64,000 nt of DNA from Halocynthiibacter sp. SDUM655004 (GTDB taxonomy: Bacteria > Pseudomonadota > Alphaproteobacteria > Rhodobacterales > Rhodobacteraceae), in contig NZ_JAPDUG010000001.1 in NCBI RefSeq assembly GCF_026015885.1, positions 682,001-746,000 of the forward strand, read 5' to 3'. The notes under the pieces were generated by a model, which did not search any database, had not been told where the DNA came from, and saw only the letters and a list, made by a program, of their open reading frames with translations. A program made the position numbers and the translations under genes. Positions 52,511-61,159 of the stretch are shown here, in pieces; positions within the stretch are counted from its first letter, which is position 1; each line of letters opens with the position of its first letter.

Positions 52511-53452
52511 ATGTCGCTAAAAGTCGCTATTCAAATGGACCCGATCGAGAATATTGACATCGCGGGGGACAGTTCGTTTCGAATTGCGGAAGAAGCGCAA
52601 GCGCGCGGGCATTCTTTGTTCTATTACACGCCTGACAAACTTGCCTATCAAGAAGGCAAGATTACCGCGCGTGGGTGGCCGCTGACAGTACGCCGCGAAG
52701 AAGGCAATCACTTTACGCTCGGTGCCGAAACAGAAATTGATCTGGCGGATTGGGATGTTGTTTGGCTGCGGCAAGATCCGCCCTTTGACATGGGCTATAT
52801 CACAACCACGCACCTGCTGGATCGCATCCATCCCGATACCCTTGTCGTGAATGATCCGTTTTGGGTGCGGAATTATCCAGAGAAATTGCTCGTACTCGAT
52901 TTCCCCGACCTCACACCACCAACAACGATTGCACGTGATCTTGAGACGATCAAAGCGTTCAAGGCAGAGCATGGCGATGTCATTCTGAAACCACTCTATG
53001 GTAACGGTGGTGCGGGTGTTTTTCGGCTTGGTCCGGATGATCGCAACTTGACGTCTCTTCACGAGCTGTTTTCCGGAATTAATCGCGAACCGCTCATTGT
53101 TCAAAAATTCCTTCCAGCGGTTTCGGGCGGCGACAAACGGGTCATCTTGGTAGATGGCGAGCCCGTCGGCGCGATTAATCGCGTACCGGCCAAAGGCGAA
53201 ACGCGTTCCAACATGCATGTGGGCGGAAAGCCGGAAAAAACCGAGCTAACGGAGCGTGATTTGGAAATTTGCGCAAAGATCGGCCCGCTTCTGCGGGAGA
53301 AGGGTCAGATTTTTGTCGGGATTGATGTGATTGGCGAGTATCTGACAGAGATCAATGTAACGTCCCCAACTGGAATTCTTGAGCTTGAGCGCTTCAATGG
53401 TGAGAATATTGCCGCCAAGATTTGGGAAGCGATTGAAGCCAAGCGTGCTTAA
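52511..53452 (+). CDS. gshB: Glutathione synthetase
   Basis: A 313-residue ATP-grasp enzyme forming glutathione from gamma-glutamylcysteine and glycine. Key parts: [27 protein letters not shown] is reduced here to the QMDPIENI start, [27 protein letters not shown] in the lid, and VTSPTGI near the C terminus with metal-binding Glu/Asn. Typical bacterial length. AAGGGAG upstream. Convergent with comM, whose stop overlaps by 4 bases. The MAPEG and GST proteins of this window could use its product. Confidence 0.96.
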   Translation: MSLKVAIQMDPIENIDIAGDSSFRIAEEAQARGHSLFYYTPDKLAYQEGKITARGWPLTVRREEGNHFTLGAETEIDLADWDVVWLRQDPPFDMGYITTTHLLDRIHPDTLVVNDPFWVRNYPEKLLVLDFPDLTPPTTIARDLETIKAFKAEHGDVILKPLYGNGGAGVFRLGPDDRNLTSLHELFSGINREPLIVQKFLPAVSGGDKRVILVDGEPVGAINRVPAKGETRSNMHVGGKPEKTELTERDLEICAKIGPLLREKGQIFVGIDVIGEYLTEINVTSPTGILELERFNGENIAAKIWEAIEAKRA

Positions 53453-54963
53453 AGTTGCTGTGAGAGGGACGTTCGGTAACTGACGGCCTCGGCAACATGT
53501 GGTTTGCGGACCATTTCGGACTGGTCGAGATCTGCGATGGTGCGTGCGACTCTGAGAATCCGATGATAACCGCGCGCAGATAGCCCAAAACGATCTGAAA
53601 TCTGCTCAAGAAATGCGCGGCTTTCCGAGTCTGGAGTTGCGACGTCTTCCAGCAAATTCCCTTCGATATCAGCGTTCTGGTTGATTGCCGTAAGGTTTTC
53701 ATATCGTGCTTCTTGGATTTCGCGCGCGGCACGAACACGCTTGGCAATTTCAAAACTCGTTTCACCAGAAGCTGGCAAGTCGAGATCAGAATATGCCACG
53801 GGCGGAAGCTCTATGCGAAGGTCGAACCGATCCATCAATGGGCCCGAGATTTTTCCAAGGTAATCTTCGCCGCAAACGGGTGCACGGCTACATGCGCGGT
53901 TCGCATCAGCGAGATGCCCGCATCTGCAGGGGTTTGCAGCGGCGACCAGCATAATGCGGCACGGATATGTAACTTTTGCATTGGCTCGCGTGACCGCAAT
54001 CTCGCCCGTTTCTAAGGGTTGTCTTAAGGTTTCAAGAACATTTCGATTGTATTCTGGAAACTCGTCCATGAAGAGTACGCCGTTATGCGCCAATGAAATT
54101 TCGCCCGGGCTTGCGCCCCGACCCCCGCCGGCAATTGCGGGCATTGAAGCAGTGTGATGCGGTGCCCGAAACGGGCGGTCGCGGCGGATGCCTTGTCCGC
54201 TCAATAAGCCGGCAACCGAGTGAACCATTGACGTTTCAAGCGCTTCGAGTGGCGTCATTTCAGGAAGAATGCCAGTCAATCGCGCGGCAAGCATCGATTT
54301 ACCTGCGCCGGGAGGCCCGACCATCAACACGTGATGGCGGCCGCTCGCTGCGATTTCGAGCGCCCGTTTTGCACGTTCCTGCCCTTTTACATCGATCATA
54401 TCTCCGACATGCTCTGTTGATGCGACCTCTCCGGGTTTGGCTGGAGGCAGAACCGCGTTGCCGGTGAAATGTTGAACAAGGCTGGTCAACGATGTCACGC
54501 CAAGCGCTTGTGTGCTTGAAACCCATGCCGCTTCTGGAGCGCAGCCTGCGGGACAAAGCAAATCTTTGTCTTCGCTGCTGGCGGCGAGAGCAGCAGATAT
54601 CGCTCCATTGACTGGGATAATTGCCCCGTCCAACGCGAGTTCGCCAATCGCGACGAAGGCCTCGATTTCTGCAGCAGGTACGATTTCCAATGCGGCCAAA
54701 ACTGCGAGGGCTATCGGTAGATCGTAATGTGATCCGGATTTCGGCAGGTCAGCGGGCGTTAGATTGACAGTGATCCTTTTTGACGGAAGCGCGACAGCCA
54801 TTGCTGTGAGTGCTGATCGAATGCGCTCTATCGCTTCGGAAACCGACTTTCCCGGAAGCCCCACGATCGAAAACGCTGGCAGACCCGCCGTGACGGCGCA
54901 CTGTACCTCAACAATTCGGGCGTCGACGCCCTCAAATGCAACGGTATATGCCTTTGTGATCAT
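53449..54963 (-). CDS. comM: YifB/ComM family AAA+ ATPase (Mg-chelatase-like)
   Basis: A 504-residue protein with an N-terminal S5-like chaperone domain (ending [18 protein letters not shown]), a Mg-chelatase AAA+ core with Walker A GPPGAGKS, Walker [13 protein letters not shown] and sensor loop NPCRCGH with conserved Cys, and a C-terminal domain ([18 protein letters not shown]). The homologue ComM is a DNA branch-migration helicase in natural transformation of some bacteria. Length normal. Ends 4 bases into gshB. Expressed from the divergent region with the GST gene. Confidence 0.93.
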   Translation of the reverse strand: MITKAYTVAFEGVDARIVEVQCAVTAGLPAFSIVGLPGKSVSEAIERIRSALTAMAVALPSKRITVNLTPADLPKSGSHYDLPIALAVLAALEIVPAAEIEAFVAIGELALDGAIIPVNGAISAALAASSEDKDLLCPAGCAPEAAWVSSTQALGVTSLTSLVQHFTGNAVLPPAKPGEVASTEHVGDMIDVKGQERAKRALEIAASGRHHVLMVGPPGAGKSMLAARLTGILPEMTPLEALETSMVHSVAGLLSGQGIRRDRPFRAPHHTASMPAIAGGGRGASPGEISLAHNGVLFMDEFPEYNRNVLETLRQPLETGEIAVTRANAKVTYPCRIMLVAAANPCRCGHLADANRACSRAPVCGEDYLGKISGPLMDRFDLRIELPPVAYSDLDLPASGETSFEIAKRVRAAREIQEARYENLTAINQNADIEGNLLEDVATPDSESRAFLEQISDRFGLSARGYHRILRVARTIADLDQSEMVRKPHVAEAVSYRTSLSQQL

Positions 54964-55023
54964 GGCCTGCTTCCAATTTGAATCGAATTGGAAGCAGATT
55001 GGGTTAACAAAGTTTAAGAAGTA

Positions 55024-55902
55024 TTAACTTTCACGGGCAAGAAGCTTCATGAACTTCGGCCACGCGGCTGGGTCTGCTACGGTCTTGTCGCGGCAAAAGC
55101 GATTACAGAAGCCAAAAATCCGCCCCTCAATTTCCGCCAAGACTTCAGTAGGTTTGCCCGAGTAAGCGCAACTTGAGTTTTCTGGTGTTCCAGCGGAAAC
55201 GGCTTGAGCTTTGATTGGGGTTGGGCCGGGCCAGGTTTTGGTTGCAAAATCTCTTTTGTAGAAAGGCTGATCATCGCCATCAACAAGTCCCATTGCCCTC
55301 CAGCGACGAAACGCGCCGTCGTTAAGATGAGCGTTCACGTATTCCGTGGCTTCGGATGACACATCCAAGCCATACCCCGCGATGCGTGCAGCGACGGGCG
55401 CAAAAAACGCGTCAGCAATAGAGTATGTGCCACAAAGCCAAGGCGTCTCGCTTTTGGTTTCTGTACGCGCCCATGCCCAAATCGCTTCGAGACGTCGAAG
55501 ATCTTTCTCTACCTCGGCGCTTGGAGAGAAATCATCGTAGGCCACGCGAAGGTTCATCGGACAAGCTTCACGAAGCGCCATAAAGCCGGCATGCATTTCG
55601 GCTGCAAGGCTTCGGGCAATGGCGCGGTGATGCGGGTTTGCTGGCCAATGATTGTTTTCAGGGTGACGCGTGGCGAGCTCTTCGGCGATTGCTAGAGATT
55701 CCGTAATGACGTGCCCTTCAGAGGTTTTGAGGGCAGGAACAAGCCGAGCAGGGGCGAAATCCGCAAGCATTTTCGGAAAATCGTCCGTATATAGCCGAGC
55801 AAATCTCGTTTGGACTGGGATGTTGAATTTCTCAAACAACAGCCACCCCCTAAGGGACCAACTGGAGTATGCGCGATCGGTGAGAGCAAGAGTATAAGTC
55901 AT
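55024..55902 (-). CDS. Glutathione S-transferase with a C-terminal Cys-rich domain
   Basis: A 292-residue protein. Residues 1-75 are a thioredoxin-like GST_N domain (AYSSWSLRGWLLFE as active region, with ITESLAIAEEL binding the glutathione gamma-Glu), residues about 90-210 the helical GST_C domain. After a linker (PGPTPIKAQAVSAG) comes a Cys-rich module near 240-292 with C-x(3)-GK and FCNRFCRDKTVADPAAWP, resembling YHS/TRASH-type metal-binding folds. Such a fusion, with a possible zinc or metal site, is seen in related alphaproteobacteria. Substrate unknown. Soluble, cytoplasmic. Confidence 0.88.
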   Translation of the reverse strand: MTYTLALTDRAYSSWSLRGWLLFEKFNIPVQTRFARLYTDDFPKMLADFAPARLVPALKTSEGHVITESLAIAEELATRHPENNHWPANPHHRAIARSLAAEMHAGFMALREACPMNLRVAYDDFSPSAEVEKDLRRLEAIWAWARTETKSETPWLCGTYSIADAFFAPVAARIAGYGLDVSSEATEYVNAHLNDGAFRRWRAMGLVDGDDQPFYKRDFATKTWPGPTPIKAQAVSAGTPENSSCAYSGKPTEVLAEIEGRIFGFCNRFCRDKTVADPAAWPKFMKLLARES

Positions 55903-55957
55903 AGCTTTCGATAGCTCATTAATTGCATTATCAAAAACGATAAAATCTTATGCAATC

Positions 55958-55974
55958 CATCAAATTAATTGATG
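55958..55974. repeat. CATCAA/TTGATG inverted repeat in the GST-lactonase intergenic region
   Basis: CATCAA-ATTAA-TTGATG, 6-bp arms with a 5-base AT spacer, in the 189-base gap between the divergent GST and lactonase genes. A second, more distant pair, ATTGCAT (55922-55928) and ATGCAAT (55950-55956), lies just before it. Likely operator for one of the two genes; protein unknown. Confidence 0.4.
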
Positions 55975-56091
55975 CGATGGAGGCGAATGTATTGGCGCTT
56001 CTTTAGATATTGCCTTGCAACCGATGCCGCCGCAAGTCACGTTACGCGAGCGATTGAAAGCATTACAAAAGATAACGAATTTGGGGCGTAT

Positions 56092-57177
56092 ATGGAGTAT
56101 TTTCTGTTTGTCGGGAGCTGTAATTCCGCGGTTCCTTATTTTGGAAATTCAAACGGAGAGGGCGTGAGCGCATATCGTTTCGACGCTGAAACCTGTGAGA
56201 TCGCAAAGCTCGGAACGTACCCGGACGTCGAGAATTCGACATTTCTAAGCGTTAATCCGTCTGCAACCCGCTTATACACAAACTCAGAACTGCCCGGTAA
56301 ACCAGAGGGGCTTGTGACAACCCTCTCTTATGACAAAGAAAATGGGACGTTCGCGCACCTAGCTGAGCAATCAAGTCGCGGCTCGATTACGGCTTACAAC
56401 TCGATTACGGAAGACGGTAAATTCCTACTTGTTGCCAACTATGGCGAGCTTCAGGAAGGGCCAGATCAGTCTTTGGTGGTCTACCCGATTTTGGAAGATG
56501 GCGAGCTTGGAGCGCCGGTTTGCACTGTAAAAAATGAAGGGTGCGGGCCGAACAAAGAGCGCCAAGATCGCAGCCATACGCATTTTGCGCATCAGATGCC
56601 GAATGGAAACGTTGTTGTGGCGGATCTTGGGCTGGATAAGGTTTTTGAGTATAGTTTGAGCGCAAGTGGCCAACTTTCGCAGCAAAGGGTGTTTGATATG
56701 CCAGCAGGGAGTGGGCCGCGCCATGTTGCTTGGTCTGCTGATGGTCGATGGCTGTTTGTCGTTAACGAACTGCTGAGTAATGTTGCCACGCTCGACTTGA
56801 CCAAATCACCAGAGGACGCGTTGGTATCGATCTGTCCGACGGTGCCAGAAAGTTCGGTTGGTAAGAGCTTCTGTTCAGATATCCAAATCGCGCCTGACGG
56901 GCGCTTTCTCTATGTCGGAAACCGTGGAGACGACACGATCGCGGTTTTATCTGTGGCTGCTGATGGGACGTTGACCTTGATTGCGCAGGTTCCTGCTGGC
57001 GGGAAAACGCCACGAAATCTGGCGCTTACGCCATGCGGTCGCTTCCTGTTCTCGGCCAATCAGGATTCCGATGTAATTACGCTTTTTGCGCGAGACGAAA
57101 AGGATGGAATGCTTGAGAAAAGCGCGCTTGCGATCGAAACGGGTACGCCAATGGTCGTTGCGATTGTTGCGGCGTAA
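56092..57177 (+). CDS. Lactonase family beta-propeller protein (6-phosphogluconolactonase-like)
   Basis: A 361-residue seven-bladed propeller of the Lactonase (YkgB/Pgl) type. Family marks are the early YFLFVGSCN, the repeated blades with GKFLLVANYG, HTHFAHQMPNG, GPRHVAWSADGRWLFVVNELLSNVATLD, DGRFLYVGNRGDDTIAVLSV, and GKTPRNLALTPCGRFLFSANQDSD. It could hydrolyse 6-phosphogluconolactone or another sugar lactone; the class includes muconate-cycloisomerase relatives and substrate cannot be fixed. I start at ATG 56092 with GGGGCG upstream; a frame from 55969 adds a polar, non-family stretch. Confidence 0.85.
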   Translation: MEYFLFVGSCNSAVPYFGNSNGEGVSAYRFDAETCEIAKLGTYPDVENSTFLSVNPSATRLYTNSELPGKPEGLVTTLSYDKENGTFAHLAEQSSRGSITAYNSITEDGKFLLVANYGELQEGPDQSLVVYPILEDGELGAPVCTVKNEGCGPNKERQDRSHTHFAHQMPNGNVVVADLGLDKVFEYSLSASGQLSQQRVFDMPAGSGPRHVAWSADGRWLFVVNELLSNVATLDLTKSPEDALVSICPTVPESSVGKSFCSDIQIAPDGRFLYVGNRGDDTIAVLSVAADGTLTLIAQVPAGGKTPRNLALTPCGRFLFSANQDSDVITLFARDEKDGMLEKSALAIETGTPMVVAIVAA

Positions 57178-57186
57178 CCTGCTGTA

Positions 57187-57768
57187 TTAAAAAAGCTTGT
57201 TGATGTGTTTGGCGCACCATGTGCCTTGATATTCGAGGCAGGTGACGGAAAGGTTGTCGATTTTTTGGGCGAAGACTGTGGGAGTATCTTGCCCAAGCGC
57301 GCGCTGGACCTGACATAGGATAGCGCCGAAATGGGCGACGATAATGATGTCTGTTTCCGGTCTGCGTAAGAGCCTATCCGCAGCTGAATCGACGCGTGTT
57401 CGAAGCGCGTTCCAGCTTTCTCCGCCGGGCGGGCGTGTGTCTCCGGGGGTGTCCCAAAACGCGCGGAGTGCATCTTCGCTCTCTGCGTTAACATCGTCGA
57501 AGGTCCGGTTTTCCCATTTGCCGAAATGAATTTCCCGCAAGTCAGGGTCCGGCTGCAAGGTATGGCGAGCGTTTGCGATTGCTTTGCCTGTTTCCACTGC
57601 ACGCGACAAGGGCGAGGTGATGATTGGTGCGGTTTCAGGCAACGCGTCGGAAACGCGTTTGATCTGCGCGCTGTTTGAAAGGTCTGCGGGTAAATCGGTC
57701 CAGCCGACCATAGTTTTGGCATGGGTCGGCGCATGGCGAACCCACCATAATCTTTTGATATCGTTCAC
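57187..57768 (-). CDS. Histidine phosphatase, probable alpha-ribazole phosphatase
   Basis: A 193-residue phosphoglycerate-mutase-fold enzyme. The phosphohistidine is in WWVRHAPTH (RHG-type, here RHA), the second catalytic His in VAHFGAIL, with Arg in SPLSRAVETG. Its start overlaps the cobU stop by ATGA, so it is probably the CobC-type phosphatase that acts on alpha-ribazole phosphate in the lower-ligand branch of B12 synthesis. Function is inferred from the neighbour. Confidence 0.85.
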   Translation of the reverse strand: MNDIKRLWWVRHAPTHAKTMVGWTDLPADLSNSAQIKRVSDALPETAPIITSPLSRAVETGKAIANARHTLQPDPDLREIHFGKWENRTFDDVNAESEDALRAFWDTPGDTRPPGGESWNALRTRVDSAADRLLRRPETDIIIVAHFGAILCQVQRALGQDTPTVFAQKIDNLSVTCLEYQGTWCAKHINKLF

Positions 57769-58298
57769 GGGTTTGCCTCTGGAAGCTTACCTTTAAAGGT
57801 AAGAGGAAGGCCTGCCATTACGGCTACAACCGTGTCTGATGCGGCGGCGAGCTCTTGGTTCAATTTTCCTTGAGCATTTGCAAATCTTCGCGCGAGTGAT
57901 GTGGCAGCAATTCCTCCTCCGCCAACCTCGTTGCTCACGATAATAACGGGGGCATTACAGTCGGCGAGCGCGGCTAGGAGCGCCCTAGTGCGTGCCTCTA
58001 CGTCGAAATCTGCCATGAGCAGGTTGCTTAACCAGAGTGTCGCGCAGTCGAGGAGGATTACGTCTCTACTTGATGCACTGACGAATTGCGCTTCAATATC
58101 AACGGGTTCCTCGATTGTCGTCCAGCCACTTCCGCGAGATGATTTGTGCCGCTCTATTTTGATCTTCATGTCGTCGTCAAACGCCTGCGCTGTTGCGAGA
58201 TAGATGCGGTTCAGTCCGCTCTCCACTGCTAACCGTTCAGCGAAATCAGATTTCCCAGAAGCAACACCACCCAGAACAAGCGTTAGATTTGGCAGCAT
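57765..58298 (-). CDS. cobU: Bifunctional adenosylcobinamide kinase / guanylyltransferase
   Basis: A 177-residue P-loop protein: GGVASGKS near residue 10 is the Walker A, the His of the guanylyl intermediate is in IERHKSSR near residue 50, LLDCATLWLSNLL is the B-strand region, and SNEVGGGGI the conserved CobU loop. It activates cobinamide for nucleotide loop assembly of adenosylcobalamin, the cofactor of Ecm in this window. Only a salvage-sized pair (with the phosphatase) is present, so de novo corrin genes must be elsewhere. Confidence 0.95.
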   Translation of the reverse strand: MLPNLTLVLGGVASGKSDFAERLAVESGLNRIYLATAQAFDDDMKIKIERHKSSRGSGWTTIEEPVDIEAQFVSASSRDVILLDCATLWLSNLLMADFDVEARTRALLAALADCNAPVIIVSNEVGGGGIAATSLARRFANAQGKLNQELAAASDTVVAVMAGLPLTFKGKLPEANP

Positions 58299-58415
58299 AG
58301 TTTGCCCCGTTTCCCGTTTTTGCGCAGCCTATCAGGGGTTTGCCGCGAGGTTAAGGGCTGGCATTTTAGCCGCGCGGGTCTTAGCAATGGTATGACAGAA
58401 CCAAAGGGGCAAGAG

Positions 58416-59618
58416 ATGCTTGCGCAAAAACGTATCCTTTTGATCATTGGTGGTGGTATTGCTGCCTATAAATCGCTCGATCTTATCCGCCGTTTCAAGG
58501 AGCGCGGTGCGGAGGTGACGCCTGTGTTGACTAAGGCGGGTGCGGAATTTGTTACGCCGCTCTCTGTTTCGGCGTTGGCGGGGCAGAAGGTCTTTGGCGA
58601 TCTGTTTGATCTCACGGATGAAGCAGAGATGGGACATATTGAACTGTCGCGCGCAGCGGATTTGATCGTAGTTGCGCCTGCGACGGCGGACCTTATGGCA
58701 AAGGCCGCGCAAGGGCATGCAAATGATTTGGCCAGTACCGTCTTGCTCGCCACGGATACACGCGTATTGCTCGCGCCGGCTATGAACATACGCATGTGGA
58801 CGCATCCAGCAACCCAGCGGAATATTGAAACGCTTAAGGCAGACGGGCAAGCGTTTGTCGGACCGAATGAAGGCGATATGGCCTGTGGTGAATTTGGCCC
58901 TGGTCGTATGTCGGAACCATTGGAGATTGTCGCAGCGGCGGAGGCGATGTTGGCCGACGGGCCGCTTGCGGGGCGAAAAATAGTTGTGACGTCAGGCCCG
59001 ACTCACGAGCCGATCGATCCGGTGCGGTATATTGCAAACCGCTCGTCCGGCGCGCAGGGAACCGCAATTGCGCGTGCGCTTGTGGCGCTTGGTGCTGAGG
59101 TTGTTTTTGTAACGGGGCCTGCGGATGTTGCGCCACCAGAAGGCGTTGTTCTCAAGCGCGTCGAAACAGCAAATGATATGCGCAAAGCAGTCATGGAGGC
59201 GCTCCCCGCAGATGCCGCTATTTTTGCGGCTGCCGTAGCAGATTGGCGCGTTTCGAACGCAGCAGATAGCAAGATGAAGAAAACCAAAACGGGCCTTCCT
59301 GCACTCGAATTTGCCGAGAACCCGGATATTTTGGCTGATGTGAGCAAAGACAAAGCCCGCCCTGCGTTGGTTGTTGGGTTTGCGGCAGAAACCGACGACG
59401 TTATTGAAAACGCGACGGCTAAACGTAAGCGGAAAGGCTGTGACTGGATTGTTGCAAATGATGTCTCGCCCAAAACCGGAATTATGGGCGGTAGTGAGAA
59501 CGCGGTGACAATCATTGATGAAAACGGCGCCGACAATTGGCCACGAATGGGCAAAGATCAAGTTGCTCGTAAATTGGCAGAGCGTATTTCAGAGGCCTTG
59601 CAGGGTAAGCAGAAGTGA
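58416..59618 (+). CDS. coaBC: Bifunctional phosphopantothenoylcysteine decarboxylase / synthetase
   Basis: A 400-residue fusion of CoaC (about 1-190) and CoaB (about 190-400). Coa[14 protein letters not shown] and [16 protein letters not shown], the PxMNxxMW motif of HFCD flavoproteins. Coa[22 protein letters not shown] (represented by [11 protein letters not shown]) and AAVADWR, KKTK. It makes 4'-phosphopantetheine from phosphopantothenate and cysteine for CoA synthesis. ATG at 58416 has AAAGGGG 6 nt upstream; the frame extends further in 5' direction without similarity. Overlaps dut by 4 bases (GTGA). Confidence 0.95.
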   Translation: MLAQKRILLIIGGGIAAYKSLDLIRRFKERGAEVTPVLTKAGAEFVTPLSVSALAGQKVFGDLFDLTDEAEMGHIELSRAADLIVVAPATADLMAKAAQGHANDLASTVLLATDTRVLLAPAMNIRMWTHPATQRNIETLKADGQAFVGPNEGDMACGEFGPGRMSEPLEIVAAAEAMLADGPLAGRKIVVTSGPTHEPIDPVRYIANRSSGAQGTAIARALVALGAEVVFVTGPADVAPPEGVVLKRVETANDMRKAVMEALPADAAIFAAAVADWRVSNAADSKMKKTKTGLPALEFAENPDILADVSKDKARPALVVGFAAETDDVIENATAKRKRKGCDWIVANDVSPKTGIMGGSENAVTIIDENGADNWPRMGKDQVARKLAERISEALQGKQK

Positions 59619-60082
59619 CTGTTTCTATTAAGATAAAGCGGCTCGAAGGGGCAGACGAAGCTCTTTCTTTGCCATCCTACGAAACTGCAGGTGCTGCTGG
59701 CGCGGATGTCTGTGCGAACTTTCCAGTTGATGAACGCGACGGGATTGTTTTGGAGCCAATGGAGCGCGCATTGGTGCCCACGGGGTTAAGTTTGGAAATT
59801 CCTGTCGGATATGAAGTTCAGGTTCGGCCCCGTTCAGGCTTGGCGCTTAAGCATGGGGTCACGTTGGTCAATACACCTGGCACGATCGATAGCGATTATC
59901 GCGGGCCGCTTGGTGTGATTATGATTAATTTGGGTACGGAGCCATTTGAAATTCGGCATGGAGATCGCATTGCGCAGTTGATCGTTGCGCCAGTTACGCA
60001 AGCGACGTTTGAGGCCGCCGATTCCTTGAGTGAAACGGCCAGAGGGGCGGGGGGCTTTGGCTCCACCGGACAGCGCGGATAA
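59615..60082 (+). CDS. dut: dUTP diphosphatase
   Basis: A 155-residue trimeric dUTPase. Motifs: [11 protein letters not shown] (motif 1), [12 protein letters not shown] (2), [11 protein letters not shown] (3), RIAQLIVAP (4), and [10 protein letters not shown] (5) at the C terminus. Hydrolyses dUTP to dUMP, preventing uracil misincorporation. GTG start overlapping the coaBC stop, a common linkage. MoeB follows directly (no gap). Confidence 0.96.
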   Translation: MTVSIKIKRLEGADEALSLPSYETAGAAGADVCANFPVDERDGIVLEPMERALVPTGLSLEIPVGYEVQVRPRSGLALKHGVTLVNTPGTIDSDYRGPLGVIMINLGTEPFEIRHGDRIAQLIVAPVTQATFEAADSLSETARGAGGFGSTGQRG

Positions 60083-61135
60083 ATGGCGATTACCTTTGTT
60101 CTGATGGGGGTGATCTGGTTTGGTGGGCCGATCTTGCGCCTTCCGAAAGCCGTGCGCGCGCTTCTTGTTGGATTGATCTATGTGCTTGGATTTGTTGTTT
60201 TATTGACCCTTCCCGAAGGGCACAATATGCGCGAATTGTTTGGCGATAGTGTGGGTATTTGGGCGCTCGTGGGGATGTGTGGTGCTGTTGTCGGTCTGTA
60301 CGTCTGGGCGCTGCCGCTTTTGCGAAAACGCGGAGAAACGGCTGCCGGGGTTGTGCCGGAAGCTGGCGGATCGTTTTCGGAAACCGAGCTTGATCGCTAT
60401 GCCCGCCACATCGTGTTGCGAGAAGTTGGCGGCCTTGGCCAGAAACGGTTGCGAGAGGCGCGCGTTTTGGTGATTGGTGCGGGGGGGCTTGGGGCTCCGG
60501 CGTTGCAATACCTTGGTGCGGCGGGCGTTGGAACCATCGGCGTTGTTGACGATGACGTGGTCGAGAATGCCAATCTTCAGCGTCAGGTGATCCATAAAGA
60601 TGCGGCTATCGGTACACCCAAGGTCTTTTCTGCCCAATCTGAACTTCAGGCGCAGAACCCGTTTATTTCGGTGCGCCCCTATCATCGACGGTTGGATCAG
60701 GAGAGCGCCGAGGCCCTGTTTGCCGAATATGATCTGATCCTTGATGGCACAGATAATTTTGACACCCGATATATGGTTAACCGCGTTGCTGTGGCGCTTG
60801 GGAAGCCACTTATCTCTGCGGCGATGACCCAATGGGAGGGGCAGATTTCGCTCTATGATCCCGCGCATGGCGGGCCATGCTATCAATGCGTTTTCCCAGA
60901 GCCACCCGCGCCGGGATTGGTTCCGAGTTGTTCAGAAGCCGGCGTCATCGGGCCGCTCCCTGGTGTTATGGGCTCAATGATGGCGGTGGAGGCGATCAAG
61001 GTCATTACGGGCGCAGGCGAGAACCTGCGCGGCGTATTGTTCACATATGACGCGCTCTATGGCGAGACACGAAAATTCACCACCAGCAAGCGAGCGGACT
61101 GTCCTGTTTGCGGTGCGATACAAGTGCGCGCTTGA
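60083..61135 (+). CDS. moeB: HesA/MoeB/ThiF family adenylyltransferase with N-terminal membrane segment
   Basis: A 350-residue protein. About 95 residues form two or three hydrophobic segments (FVLMGVIWFGGPIL; AVRALLVGLIYVLGFVVLLTL; VGMCGAVVGLYVWALPLLR), after which the MoeB-like E1 domain begins (DRYARHIVLREVGGLGQKRL). The adenylation motif GAGGLGAPALQYL, the DGTDNFDTRY stretch, and two Cys pairs for zinc (PCYQCVF and CPVCG) are intact; there is no rhodanese domain. It adenylates the C terminus of MoaD- or ThiS-type carriers. The membrane anchor is unusual; it is real here as the frame is continuous and closely follows dut. Confidence 0.88.
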   Translation: MAITFVLMGVIWFGGPILRLPKAVRALLVGLIYVLGFVVLLTLPEGHNMRELFGDSVGIWALVGMCGAVVGLYVWALPLLRKRGETAAGVVPEAGGSFSETELDRYARHIVLREVGGLGQKRLREARVLVIGAGGLGAPALQYLGAAGVGTIGVVDDDVVENANLQRQVIHKDAAIGTPKVFSAQSELQAQNPFISVRPYHRRLDQESAEALFAEYDLILDGTDNFDTRYMVNRVAVALGKPLISAAMTQWEGQISLYDPAHGGPCYQCVFPEPPAPGLVPSCSEAGVIGPLPGVMGSMMAVEAIKVITGAGENLRGVLFTYDALYGETRKFTTSKRADCPVCGAIQVRA

Positions 61136-61159
61136 TGCGCGCAATCAAAGGAGACTTTC

